A stretch of 64,000 nt of DNA from contig NZ_JACCCU010000001.1 in assembly GCF_013410875.1 (NCBI RefSeq), positions 2,108,001 to 2,172,000 of the forward strand, read 5' to 3'. The notes beneath the pieces are model-generated. The model did not search any database. It saw only the letters and a program-made list of their open reading frames with translations, and was not told where the DNA came from. Shown piece by piece: positions 6,646-14,558 of the stretch (position 1 is its first letter; every line of letters starts with the position of its first letter). This DNA is from Tunturiibacter empetritectus (GTDB taxonomy: Bacteria; Acidobacteriota; Terriglobia; Terriglobales; Acidobacteriaceae). A program made the position numbers and the translations under genes.

Positions 6646-9081
6646 CTACCGATTGCCGCCGCCCGAAGGCGCGCCAGAGCCGGGGCCAGAACCTGAGCCT
6701 GGCCGACGACCGCTACGACGACGCCTTCCGCCACCCGGCCGCCTCTGTCCACCAGGGCCATTCGCGCCCGGTGCTCCGGCGCCCGCCGGGACCGGAACTG
6801 CGCCCTCCGCGCGGTTGAAGTTGGGCTCCTCCGTCGATTCGTCACCATCCTCGTCGAAGTCCTCACCGTCCTCGTCGCTCCCGTCGGCATCACCGGCAAC
6901 AGCATCGTGATGACCCTGTCCCCCGGTTGCACCGGCCGCGACGCTGCCTCCATCGGTACCGATCTGACCAGGCTCCGGAAGACCAAGCTTAGCGCGCTGC
7001 TCTCGCAACACAGCCTTTCTCGAAAGCTTGATCCGGTTCCCTTCTATCGCAAGAACCTTCACCAAAATCTGATCGCCCTCGCGAAGTTCATCCTTCACCT
7101 CCTTCACGCGATGTTCCGCGATCTCGGAGACGTGAAGCAGCCCATCGGTTCCAGGGAAGATCTCGACAAATGCGCCGAACTCCGCAAGACGAACCACCTT
7201 CCCAAGATAGGTCTTCCCAATCTCAGGCACAGCAGTCAGATCGCTGATCATCTGGATCGCGCGTGCAAGGCCATCTGCATCGCTCGACGCCACATTCACG
7301 CGCCCTGTATCATCCACATCGATCTTTACGCCCGTAGCATCAATGATGCCGCGAATCACCTTGCCTCCCGGCCCGATCAGATCGCGGATCTTATCCGTAG
7401 GAATCTGCAGCGTGTGAATGCGCGGAGCGAACTGCGACTTCTCCTGGTTCGCACCCGAGATGACGCCATCCATCGTATCGAGCAGGAAGAGCCGACCCTT
7501 TCGCGCCTGCTCCAGAGCCTCGCGCATAATCTGCGGAGTGATCCCCATGATCTTGATGTCCATCTGCAGCGCGGTAATGCCGTTGCGCGTACCCGCAACC
7601 TTGAAGTCCATATCGCCGTAGTGATCTTCCGCACCGGCAATATCCGTCAGAATGGCGTAGTTATCGCCTTCCTTCACGAGGCCCATCGCAACGCCTGCGA
7701 CTGATCCCTTGATCGCAATACCTGCCTGCATCAATGCGAGGGACGCACCGCACACCGTAGCCATCGACGACGATCCATTCGACTCCAGGATGTCCGAAAC
7801 AACGCGCAGCGTGTAAGGCGACTCATCCTCGGCCGGCAGCACAGCTTCAATCGCACGAAAAGCCAACGCACCGTGACCGATCTCACGCCGACCCACGCCA
7901 GTCATACGACCGACCTCGCCAACCGAGAACGGCGGGAAGTTATAGTGCAGCATAAAGCGGCGCTTCTGCTCTCCCTCATAGCTCTCAAGCCGTTGCGCGT
8001 CGTCGGTAGTACCCAGAGTCGCACTCACCAGCGCCTGCGTCTCACCGCGCGTGAAGAGTGCCGAACCGTGAACCCGCGGAAGTACACCAACCTCGATGCT
8101 GAGGTCGCGAATCTTGTCGAAAGCACGATGATCCGGACGAATCCGATCGTGCAAAACCTGGTCGCGGAAGATCTTCTCGCGCAAGAGCTCGTAATACTTG
8201 CTGAGCTTCTTCGCAGCGGGTGCATCGCCCTCAGGCAGATCTTTCTTCAGTTCATCCTTGATCGTCTTGACCAACGCATAGCTCTCGAACTTCGGATGCT
8301 TCTCGGTGTCGAGAGCATCTTTCAGCTTCTCCCCAACCTTTGCCGTCAGCTCGTTCAGATACGCGTGATCGACTTCCACCTCGTTGACGGTGCGCTTGGT
8401 CTTACCCGCGCGGGCAACGAGATCTTCAATCGCCGCACAGATCTTCTTGATCTGCTCATGAGCAAACTCAATCGCATCGACCACGCGGTTCTCTGCGACC
8501 TCCTTTGCGCCCGACTCGATCATCACGATGCCGTCCTTCGTGCCGACGACCATGATGTTCAACTTGCTCTGCGCCCGCTCAGCGTAAGTAGGATTCACCA
8601 CAAACTGATCGTCGATCAAACCGATTCGCACCGCCCCAACCGGGCCGTGAAAAGGAATGTCGCTCAACGCCAACGCGCAGCTCGCTCCATTGATGCCAAG
8701 TACATCGGGATCATTCTCTTTATCCGCAGAGTAGACGAAGGCAACTACCTGGGTCTCATTGCGAAACGCCTCAGGAAAGAGCGGACGAATCGGGCGGTCG
8801 ATCTGACGGCTCGTCAAAATCTCCTTCTCACTAGGACGGCCTTCGCGCTTGATGAACCCACCCGGGATGCGGCCGCCGGCATAGGTAAACTCGCGGTATT
8901 CCACGGTGAGCGGGAAGAAGTCGATTCCTTCTTTCGGATCGGGGGAGGCGGTTGCCGTTGCCAGAACTACGTTATCGCCGCTTGAAGTAAGGGCCGCACC
9001 GGGGGCTTGCTTCGCCATGCGTCCGGTCTCGAATTTAATTTGCTTGCCGCCGGCAAGCTCAACTGTCACATCCTGTTTCAT
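6646..9081 (-). CDS. pnp: Polyribonucleotide nucleotidyltransferase (PNPase)
   Basis: The 811-residue product is a complete PNPase: two RNase PH cores separated by the all-helical domain, then a KH domain with the IGPGGKVIRGI loop (about residues 565-625) and an S1 domain (TYLGKVVRLAEFGAFVEI, about 630-700). It degrades mRNA 3' to 5' by phosphorolysis and is a degradosome component in many bacteria. Catalytic-core signatures such as RIPGGFIKREGRPSEKEIL and GRREIGHGALAFRA are present. After the S1 domain there is an acidic then Arg/Gly/Pro-rich tail of about 100 residues (EDGEDFDEDGDESTEEP; GGQRRPGGGRRRRSGRRPG), longer than in enterobacterial PNPase and probably an RNA- or protein-contact region. 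It follows rpsO, the standard order, with a long hairpin in between. Confidence 0.97.
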   Translation of the reverse strand: MKQDVTVELAGGKQIKFETGRMAKQAPGAALTSSGDNVVLATATASPDPKEGIDFFPLTVEYREFTYAGGRIPGGFIKREGRPSEKEILTSRQIDRPIRPLFPEAFRNETQVVAFVYSADKENDPDVLGINGASCALALSDIPFHGPVGAVRIGLIDDQFVVNPTYAERAQSKLNIMVVGTKDGIVMIESGAKEVAENRVVDAIEFAHEQIKKICAAIEDLVARAGKTKRTVNEVEVDHAYLNELTAKVGEKLKDALDTEKHPKFESYALVKTIKDELKKDLPEGDAPAAKKLSKYYELLREKIFRDQVLHDRIRPDHRAFDKIRDLSIEVGVLPRVHGSALFTRGETQALVSATLGTTDDAQRLESYEGEQKRRFMLHYNFPPFSVGEVGRMTGVGRREIGHGALAFRAIEAVLPAEDESPYTLRVVSDILESNGSSSMATVCGASLALMQAGIAIKGSVAGVAMGLVKEGDNYAILTDIAGAEDHYGDMDFKVAGTRNGITALQMDIKIMGITPQIMREALEQARKGRLFLLDTMDGVISGANQEKSQFAPRIHTLQIPTDKIRDLIGPGGKVIRGIIDATGVKIDVDDTGRVNVASSDADGLARAIQMISDLTAVPEIGKTYLGKVVRLAEFGAFVEIFPGTDGLLHVSEIAEHRVKEVKDELREGDQILVKVLAIEGNRIKLSRKAVLREQRAKLGLPEPGQIGTDGGSVAAGATGGQGHHDAVAGDADGSDEDGEDFDEDGDESTEEPNFNRAEGAVPVPAGAGAPGANGPGGQRRPGGGRRRRSGRRPGSGSGPGSGAPSGGGNR

Positions 9082-9150
9082 GTTGCCTCTCTTCTCTCGT
9101 GTTCTATCGAATAAATAAGCTTGAATCGCGACATCCTTTGATCGGGCGCG

Positions 9151-9202
9151 AAAAAGCGCAGCTAGACGCTGGCGGTTTAGTAAGCCGCCAGCGAGCTGCG
9201 CT
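9151..9202 (-). promoter_or_regulatory. Long hairpin with U-tract between rpsO and pnp (terminator/RNase III-type leader)
   Basis: The outer stem AGCGCAGCT (9155-9163) pairs with AGCTGCGCT (9194-9202) and the inner stem CGCTGGCGG (9167-9175) pairs with CCGCCAGCG (9185-9193), extended by three weaker pairs, leaving a three-base bulge and a tiny loop. On the minus strand the structure is followed by TTTTTC. It lies about 200 bases after rpsO and 70 bases before the pnp start. It can work as a partial terminator for rpsO; in enterobacteria a comparable pnp leader hairpin is cut by RNase III for PNPase autoregulation. The structure is observed, the role inferred. The rest of the 9203-9399 spacer shows no gene. 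Confidence 0.7.
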
Positions 9203-9399
9203 GGAATAGATTGTTCCTGAGGTTGTTCATGGACCAGAGCCCGCGTGAGTCGAAGACTATGGATACGGCACCGTGGCGTCCCATCGTCAGCAACCCCGGC
9301 GACAAAGGTCTTACAGGACCTTGCACGAAGTTGGCAGCCGAATAGGAACGGGCCGTGTATGCTCCCATAGTTTGAACGGTTTCTCCGGGGATAGTGCGG

Positions 9400-9666
9400 T
9401 TACTTGCGGATTCCGAGTTTGCCGATGACCTCGCGATAACGGTCCGCGTCACACTTCTTCAGGTAGTCAAGCAAACGGCGACGCTTGCTCACAAGCATCA
9501 GAAGGCCGCGACGCGATCCGTGGTCCTTCTTGTGTGCCTTGAAGTGTTCCGTCAACTCGCCAATACGCTCGCTCAAAATAGCGATCTGAACCTCTGGACT
9601 CCCGGTATCTGAGTCGTGCGTGCGGAACTTCTCAATAATGTCTGTCTTTTTAGCGGATGCCAACAC
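9400..9666 (-). CDS. rpsO: 30S ribosomal protein S15
   Basis: The 88-residue product has the S15 signature throughout: [80 protein letters not shown]. It binds 16S rRNA early in 30S assembly. I use the GTG at 9666 (product starting VLASAKKTD), which gives the usual length. The frame remains open to a GTG at 9714, which would add 16 residues not typical of S15. An AGGAG lies 11 bases before 9666, a somewhat long spacing. It is followed by pnp. Confidence 0.93.
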   Translation of the reverse strand: MLASAKKTDIIEKFRTHDSDTGSPEVQIAILSERIGELTEHFKAHKKDHGSRRGLLMLVSKRRRLLDYLKKCDADRYREVIGKLGIRK

Positions 9667-9717
9667 AGCTGTTTCTACTCCTAATCTTCTTTCTAATTCA
9701 CTCTTAGTGTCCACATA

Positions 9718-9746
9718 AGGATAGCACCGCTGGCGAAACCGGGCAA
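9718..9746 (-). promoter_or_regulatory. Putative rpsO-pnp promoter
   Basis: On the minus strand TTGCCC (9746-9741) and TATCCT (9723-9718) are spaced by 17 bases, about 50 bases before the chosen rpsO start. If used, transcription would begin close to 9711, after the alternative upstream GTG at 9714, which argues for the shorter rpsO. Confidence 0.5.
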
Positions 9747-9784
9747 TCGAGCGCCGCCAACGATGCTAACGATTTTGGGAAATT

Positions 9785-10474
9785 TCAGGCGAGATGCGAC
9801 TTCAAAAACTCGAGCGAGCGCTCTCGTGCCAGCTTGGCCGAGACAGCGTGATAGCTATTGGGATCGACATCACGGCTAAAGGCGTGTCCCGCCCCTTCGT
9901 AGACGAAGATCTCTACCTCCGGATGAGCCGAACGAACCGCCTCTATCTGATCCTGCCCAATGTGGCTATCGTTCGCGCCGAAGTGCAACATCACCGGGCA
10001 GCTTGAACTTTCCTTTGCCACCGCCCCAATGCCGCCCGCATAGTAGCCGACGCAGGCGGAAGGTTGCATCTCGTAGTCTTTGCCGCGCGTAGCCACCAGC
10101 CAGCTAGTCAACCCGCCGTAACAAAAGCCGATAACACCAATCTTCTTGCCGGCCTTCTTCGCCCACGCATACGCCGCAGCCACATCCATCAGCGTCGTCT
10201 CGGGCTTCAACATGCCATAGAACTCATAAGCTCGCTTCATGTCACCGGGCTGGTAAGTCAACTGGACGCCAGGCTCAAACCGGTCAAAGATCGCAGGCGC
10301 AACCACGAGAAATCCATCTTTGGCATACCCATCCGCCACGTTGCGGATATGGGCGTTGATGCCAAATATTTCCTGCACAAGAATCAAAACCCCATTTGCT
10401 TCCCCATTGGGCTTTGCAACGTACGCTCCCAGTTCATGACCGTCTTTTGCTTTTAGCTTGATCCACTCACTCAT
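9785..10474 (-). CDS. Dienelactone hydrolase family protein
   Basis: The 229-residue alpha/beta hydrolase has the dienelactone hydrolase nucleophile elbow with Cys instead of Ser (IGFCYGG, about residues 118-124), the VLVQEIFGINAHIRN segment after the first strands (with the Glu that contacts the Cys in this family), and the closing GAGHAF motif with catalytic His. The Asp is in HFGANDSHIG. Such enzymes hydrolyse dienelactone or other small esters and lactones; the physiological substrate is open. The open frame extends 52 codons further up, but MSEWIKLKAKDGHELGAYV at 10474 is the conventional family start. It lies alone between rpsO and a small hypothetical gene. Confidence 0.9.
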   Translation of the reverse strand: MSEWIKLKAKDGHELGAYVAKPNGEANGVLILVQEIFGINAHIRNVADGYAKDGFLVVAPAIFDRFEPGVQLTYQPGDMKRAYEFYGMLKPETTLMDVAAAYAWAKKAGKKIGVIGFCYGGLTSWLVATRGKDYEMQPSACVGYYAGGIGAVAKESSSCPVMLHFGANDSHIGQDQIEAVRSAHPEVEIFVYEGAGHAFSRDVDPNSYHAVSAKLARERSLEFLKSHLA

Positions 10475-10592
10475 AACTCCATCATATCCAATCCATCGAG
10501 CTGCTTTGCCATCGTGGGTTGTCAAATAAAAGAAAAAGTCACTCTTCGAGACCACGCAGTCTTTCGACATTGATTCCGCTGGCTCGTGTTTT

Positions 10593-10820
10593 CTATTTCG
10601 TCTCGGATTCGGTGTAGCTTTTGATCTCACGCGTCCAGCGAAGAAATCGAAACAGTTGCCTTTTTTCTTTCCAGAACAGATTCCAAAAATCGAGCGCCCG
10701 TACGGTATCCGCGTGTTGGCCCGAATAGGTCTCCAGTCTCCATCGCAGATAGGGGCTTCGCCACGGCCTCAATCTGTTACCGCGCGTCGCGTTCCAAAGA
10801 AATCTCACCTCTTCACCCAT
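10593..10820 (-). CDS. Small conserved Trp/Arg-rich hypothetical protein
   Basis: The 75-residue product contains FLWNATRGNRLRPWRSPYLR and a second basic-aromatic block (FWNLFWKEKRQLFRFLRWT). ATG 10820 is preceded by GAGG at eight bases. I recall similar short proteins in related soil bacteria only as uncharacterised. The positive charge and aromatic content suggest contact with nucleic acid or membrane, but that is a guess. It lies 118 bases upstream of the dienelactone hydrolase start, on the same strand. Confidence 0.65.
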   Translation of the reverse strand: MGEEVRFLWNATRGNRLRPWRSPYLRWRLETYSGQHADTVRALDFWNLFWKEKRQLFRFLRWTREIKSYTESETK

Positions 10821-11270
10821 CAGTAGTCCTCAGATCAAAGTATAGGCACTCCCCCAAAGATGTTCGATTGTAGCCTGTTCTTTTGTTGTCATCCCCGAAG
10901 GGGATCTGCGGTTGCGGTTACGGTTTCCTGTTTCTTTTGTCTCCTCTATCGTCCCATCCAACTAGTTCTTTTAAACTCAGGCAAAAGCGATAGTTGCACA
11001 GTCCAAGAGCAATCGCAGTCGGATCCTCAGTCCTGCGGTTCTGCCAACACCTAAAACATACGCCTCGCGCATTTGTAATACCCAATCAGCTGTACTTGAA
11101 TTAGGACCCTGAAGCCCTGCACGAATTGGCTATGTCCAACGCTTTAAGCCTGCAAGCGACCTGAATTGAATACTTTATCTTCAAGCCATTTGCAATAAGC
11201 ACTTTGCACGCAAAACGAGCCGCAAAACTACTCCGCATCATGGTATGGCGGAACGGAATGCCGAGACCAC
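10821..11270. other. Intergenic region behind the flagellar block, no supported gene
   Basis: About 450 bases between flgL and the small hypothetical gene. It holds a short perfect hairpin ATCCCC-GAA-GGGGAT (10891-10905) and otherwise mixed sequence with only short frames lacking ribosome-binding sites. No U-tract terminator is obvious directly after flgL. Confidence 0.5.
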
Positions 11271-12173
11271 TTATCTCATCAGTTGAAAGAGGTCCTCTTG
11301 GTTCCCCAGGTTACTAATGACGCTGAGCAGCGCCTGATGTTGAGTTTCGGCAGACGAAAGTTGCGTAGCCACCTCCTCAGGATTCGCTGAAACCAGAGTG
11401 CCCTGCGTCACCACAAGCTGACTTTCACTGGTTTGCGCAAAGGTACTGGCGGAGTTGAGTCGGCTCAAAGAGCTGTCGAGTGTTTGCCGCTGATCGGATA
11501 GCTGACCAAGAGCGGTGGTGAGCGCAGCCGTATCGGTCGTGAGACTAGCGGTCGAGGCGCCACTCGAGATATCGCCGATCAACTGACTCAGTGCCCCCAC
11601 AATCCCGGTGGTCCCCGAACCGAAGACAGAGGAACCAGGCAGATTGATTGGAAGTTTTTGTCCTCCTGGCACTTCGACGGTCTGCACATTAGTGTCGCCG
11701 GCGTAGGTAGCTGTGGGTGGAACGGCAGCGGTATTGAGCGTGAAAGGCTGGACGGACCCCTGGCTCCCGCTGAAGAGATACTGCCCTTGATAACTGGTAT
11801 TCGCCAGCGAGACCACTTCAGTAAGAATCCCGCTGAGCGCTTGAGCGATGCTGGCATTGTTCGACGCGTTCTGTGTGCCGTTGTTGCCTTGCACCGCGAG
11901 CGAGAGCGCCTGATTGATCTGGGTCACCACGTCGCCCAAAGTCGAGTCGGCAACCTGCAGCCTCGATCCCACCCCGGCAGCAGATTGAACGAACGTGTCC
12001 GCCTGTTCGATCTGACTGGCCAAGAGGGTGCTCTGTGCGACAGCAACCGGATTGTCCTGAAGCGATTGGATACTCAATCCGCTAGATAGCTCGGAGGTCA
12101 GGTTATTGATCGCGGAACTGGACTGGTTGAGTGCCCCGGTCAGACTGCTGAGATAAGTCGGATCTACTCGCAA
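11271..12173 (-). CDS. flgL: Flagellar hook-associated protein 3 (hook-filament junction)
   Basis: The 300-residue product has flagellin-like terminal helices: an N-terminal MRVDPTYLSSLTGALNQSSS and SGLSIQSLQDNPVAVAQ segment and a C-terminal heptad region (LNSASTFAQTSESQLVV, ATQLSSAETQHQALLSVIS). The middle is Ser/Thr/Gly-rich, as in exported axial proteins. FlgL links the hook cap region (FlgK) to flagellin and is exported by the flagellar type III apparatus, so it has no cleavable signal. It directly follows flgK, the usual pair, and ends the flgM-flgN-flgK-flgL unit. Confidence 0.88.
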   Translation of the reverse strand: MRVDPTYLSSLTGALNQSSSAINNLTSELSSGLSIQSLQDNPVAVAQSTLLASQIEQADTFVQSAAGVGSRLQVADSTLGDVVTQINQALSLAVQGNNGTQNASNNASIAQALSGILTEVVSLANTSYQGQYLFSGSQGSVQPFTLNTAAVPPTATYAGDTNVQTVEVPGGQKLPINLPGSSVFGSGTTGIVGALSQLIGDISSGASTASLTTDTAALTTALGQLSDQRQTLDSSLSRLNSASTFAQTSESQLVVTQGTLVSANPEEVATQLSSAETQHQALLSVISNLGNQEDLFQLMR

Positions 12174-12222
12174 GATGCGCTCCTGATTGGTAGTTGGTTA
12201 AGTCTAAGAGTGCCGCGTCTTC

Positions 12223-13635
12223 TTAGGTCACTGTAGTTTGTTCACCAAGATTGATTGCGCTCGCCATCAGGGTGTCAACGATCGAGAACACCTGAGACGC
12301 CGCCTGATAGGAGCGCTGATATTGCGTTAGATTCGATGCTTCTTCGTCAGAAGATACGCTCGAGAGCGAATTGCGCTGAGTCGAAAGCTGAGTGAGCGTG
12401 GCCTGTTGCGTTGCATTCTCCGTCGTCACGGCCGAAGCATCACTGCCAACCTGATCAAGGAACGAGGCGAGGAAACCTGTGGCCGTCTGGGTCCCGACCA
12501 CATTGGTCGTGGAAAGATCGGCAAGAGTAGTAGCGTTGCTGTTGCCCGAAGACCCCTCTCCAGCAGAGGCAGCCGCTACGGCCCCAGGAGAGGTTGCAGA
12601 AACCGCGATCGTTGCAGCAGAACCAGTCGCACTGCCCGGCAGGCTGAAGATCGCCAGTCCTGGGTTCCCGCTACTGTCAACTCCTAGCTCGTTCTGCTGA
12701 TTTACTGCAGTTCCAAGGGAAAAGGCTAACTTATCTAACGCCGCGGAATAAGTCGACAAGTACTGATCCCTCGCTTGCAACGCTCCACCCAGGTCTCCGC
12801 CGCTGAGGTTTGAAGTCACGTCCTGAGGAGGGTCCCCTGCCAGCACGTCTGTGTTGCCTGCCACCTGTGTCGTGCTAACCTGAATGGCCTGATCACCGCT
12901 AACCAAAACTGCTCCGCCGCTGGTTGTCAGAGAAATGCCGTTCTGTGAAGTTGAAATTTGGTCCAATCCAACGAGCTGAGACAGTTGATCGATATCCTCT
13001 TGCCGCTGATCTTCAAGACTGCCGGCATCCCCATTCGGGCTGGTACTGGCGATCTTGGAATTAAGTGAAGCTATCGAAGAGGTGAGCGAGTTTATTTGGC
13101 CGACGTCACCGCTGACTTGCTGATTAAGATTGACGGAGATCTGCGAAAGCTGACTTGATGCACTGTTGAATGCGCCGGCTAAAGCGGTCGCAGCAGTTAG
13201 TACTTTCTGTCGCGTTGCTGCATCAGACGGATTAGCTTCCAAGGAAGATAAAGAGCTAAAGAATCCGTTGATCGCGGTGCCAAGTTGAGACGAAGCTACG
13301 GCTCCCGACCCCGTCGAAGCCGAGGTCAATCCGAATATGTTTTCAACCTGCTGCAAAGCAGTTTGAAGCGCTGCGCTCTGCGATGTGGTCTGTGTTTGCT
13401 GCTGTACTCGTTGTTCGAGAACGCGATCCCTCTGTGACGAAACGGTAGCAGTGACGCCGGTGCTCTGGGCCTGCCCGCTAAGGGAGACGGAATCCCCCGA
13501 CTGGAAGCTAACGACCTCACGCGTGTAGCCAGGAGTAAGTTGATTCGCAACGTTGTTAGCGGTCGCGTTCAGGGCAGCCTGATCAGCCAGTAAGGCCTCG
13601 CTGGCTATATTCAATAATGAGGTTAGTGTGCCCAT
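12223..13635 (-). CDS. flgK: Flagellar hook-associated protein 1
   Basis: The 470-residue product begins with the axial-protein motif (LLNIASEALLADQAALNATANNVAN, TPGYTREVVSF), which assigns it to the rod/hook/HAP family, and ends with the matching C-terminal helix (LTQYQRSYQAASQVFSIVDTLM). The central part includes the FlgK-type GSLEDQRQEDIDQLSQLVGL region. It forms the first hook-filament junction layer. Its start overlaps the preceding flgN-like gene by 13 bases, which implies translational coupling. The protein is rather Ser/Thr/Gln-rich and short compared with the 540-residue enteric protein. Confidence 0.9.
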   Translation of the reverse strand: MGTLTSLLNIASEALLADQAALNATANNVANQLTPGYTREVVSFQSGDSVSLSGQAQSTGVTATVSSQRDRVLEQRVQQQTQTTSQSAALQTALQQVENIFGLTSASTGSGAVASSQLGTAINGFFSSLSSLEANPSDAATRQKVLTAATALAGAFNSASSQLSQISVNLNQQVSGDVGQINSLTSSIASLNSKIASTSPNGDAGSLEDQRQEDIDQLSQLVGLDQISTSQNGISLTTSGGAVLVSGDQAIQVSTTQVAGNTDVLAGDPPQDVTSNLSGGDLGGALQARDQYLSTYSAALDKLAFSLGTAVNQQNELGVDSSGNPGLAIFSLPGSATGSAATIAVSATSPGAVAAASAGEGSSGNSNATTLADLSTTNVVGTQTATGFLASFLDQVGSDASAVTTENATQQATLTQLSTQRNSLSSVSSDEEASNLTQYQRSYQAASQVFSIVDTLMASAINLGEQTTVT

Positions 13636-13883
13636 TGGTCTCTCATGTCTCTCCCGTGCAGGCGGTGAAGTGTAGCTAGATTCGACTCAAGATTTCGAAG
13701 AATGAGTTCAAGTAGATGCCTCTTTGCCAAAATCGAACTAAGACTGCCTTTGCTGCATACGATGCTGTACTTCGCAAGCGCTGCAATTCGCTCTTCCAGG
13801 GTTTGCAGTTTATTCAGATCCAGAATAGTGAGAGCCTTAATCGTCTCATCGAATACGTCAGCCACTGTTTGATCAATTGTCAT
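13623..13883 (-). CDS. FlgN-like small helical protein (candidate FlgK/FlgL chaperone)
   Basis: The 86-residue product is almost entirely helical (FDETIKALTILDLNKLQTLEERIAAL, LAKRHLLELILRNLESNLATLHRL) with no signal peptide. Sequence alone does not identify it, but position does most of the work: it lies directly between flgM and flgK, where many bacteria carry flgN, the export chaperone of FlgK and FlgL, and it overlaps the flgK start. FlgN proteins are usually about 140 residues and helical, so this one would be short. Alternatively it is an unrelated export regulator. It is two bases behind the flgM stop region, so co-translation is likely. Confidence 0.6.
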   Translation of the reverse strand: MTIDQTVADVFDETIKALTILDLNKLQTLEERIAALAKYSIVCSKGSLSSILAKRHLLELILRNLESNLATLHRLHGRDMRDQWAH

Positions 13884-13885
13884 TG

Positions 13886-14194
13886 TTATTCCAGTAAGGA
13901 CTGTATGATTTTGTCTGCCATATCTGACGACGACACTGTGTACGTTCCAGCTGCGATCGCTTCCTGCAAAGATGAAACCTTCACAGTTCGCGTATCGGAA
14001 GCCCCTAGAGACTGAAATACGAGGCCCCCTGTTGAACTCAAAGCCGTCTCGTCGGCATGTACTACAGTTGCGCTAAGTGCTTCAGATTTGCCGGCTACAG
14101 TCCCTGACGTATTAACAATTACAGCCGGCTGCGTCTCAGATGGAGTGATCGCGTTGGTTGTCTGTTGACTGCCGATTCCACTTGTATAGCTCAT
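13886..14194 (-). CDS. flgM: Negative regulator of flagellin synthesis (anti-sigma-28 factor)
   Basis: The 102-residue product has a disordered, Ser/Thr-rich N-terminal half and the FlgM C-terminal motif: VSSLQEAIAAGTYTVSSSD followed by MADKIIQSLLE, which in known FlgM proteins forms the helices that hold sigma-28 (FliA). FlgM is exported after hook completion, releasing FliA. It starts at ATG 14194 with GGAGG seven bases upstream and lies right behind a near-consensus sigma-28 promoter, so the inhibitor is produced under control of its own target, as in enteric bacteria. It heads the flgM-flgN-like-flgK-flgL unit. Confidence 0.88.
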   Translation of the reverse strand: MSYTSGIGSQQTTNAITPSETQPAVIVNTSGTVAGKSEALSATVVHADETALSSTGGLVFQSLGASDTRTVKVSSLQEAIAAGTYTVSSSDMADKIIQSLLE

Positions 14195-14217
14195 GATGAG
14201 CCTCCGTCTACTTGACT

Positions 14218-14244
14218 ATATCGGCCTTCAATCCGCAAACTTTA
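14218..14244 (-). promoter_or_regulatory. Sigma-28 (FliA) promoter of flgM-flgK-flgL
   Basis: On the minus strand TAAAGTTT (14244-14237), 11 bases, then GCCGATAT (14225-14218). This is eight of eight at -35 and seven of eight at -10 against the enteric FliA consensus TAAAGTTT-N11-GCCGATAA. It lies 24 bases before the flgM start, in the short gap after flgJ. Confidence 0.9.
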
Positions 14245-14252
14245 GTACTCAA

Positions 14253-14558
14253 TCATTTTTCTTTTTCCGCATGCGGCTGATGCGCTTTAGCGACCTGCTC
14301 GACAACCCACTGAGCAATCCCAAAGCCGCCTCCCTTCGATATGGCTTTTGCAACAGATTCCGTTCCGTAGCTGCTCATCGTGTCAGAAGCCGAGTCATCG
14401 CTCTTCTCTTCCTCTCCCCAACTACTCTGACCATGCTGCATTGGCTTTAGCAGTTCTTGTAGCATCATTGCCTCGAATTGTTGAGCAGCATCGACTAGTT
14501 TGGCTTGCTTCTGAAGTTGGATAACAGGCGAACTTGAGACATCCGGGTTAATCTTCAT
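14253..14558 (-). CDS. flgJ: Flagellar rod-binding protein (FlgJ N-terminal domain only)
   Basis: The 101-residue product carries the rod-binding domain: LVDAAQQFEAMMLQELLKPM followed by GTESVAKAISKGGGFGIAQW. It caps and promotes rod assembly in the periplasm. The muramidase (glucosaminidase) domain found in enteric FlgJ is absent, so the peptidoglycan-cutting step must be supplied by a separate enzyme, a common arrangement outside Gammaproteobacteria. The start overlaps the flgI stop by four bases (ATGA), showing tight coupling in the rod/ring operon. Confidence 0.85.
   Translation of the reverse strand: MKINPDVSSSPVIQLQKQAKLVDAAQQFEAMMLQELLKPMQHGQSSWGEEEKSDDSASDTMSSYGTESVAKAISKGGGFGIAQWVVEQVAKAHQPHAEKEK

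Noticed and set aside
9177..9452. Minus-strand 91-codon frame in the rpsO-pnp spacer
   Set aside because: It overlaps rpsO and the leader hairpin and has a composition unlike a protein; more likely untranslated leader.
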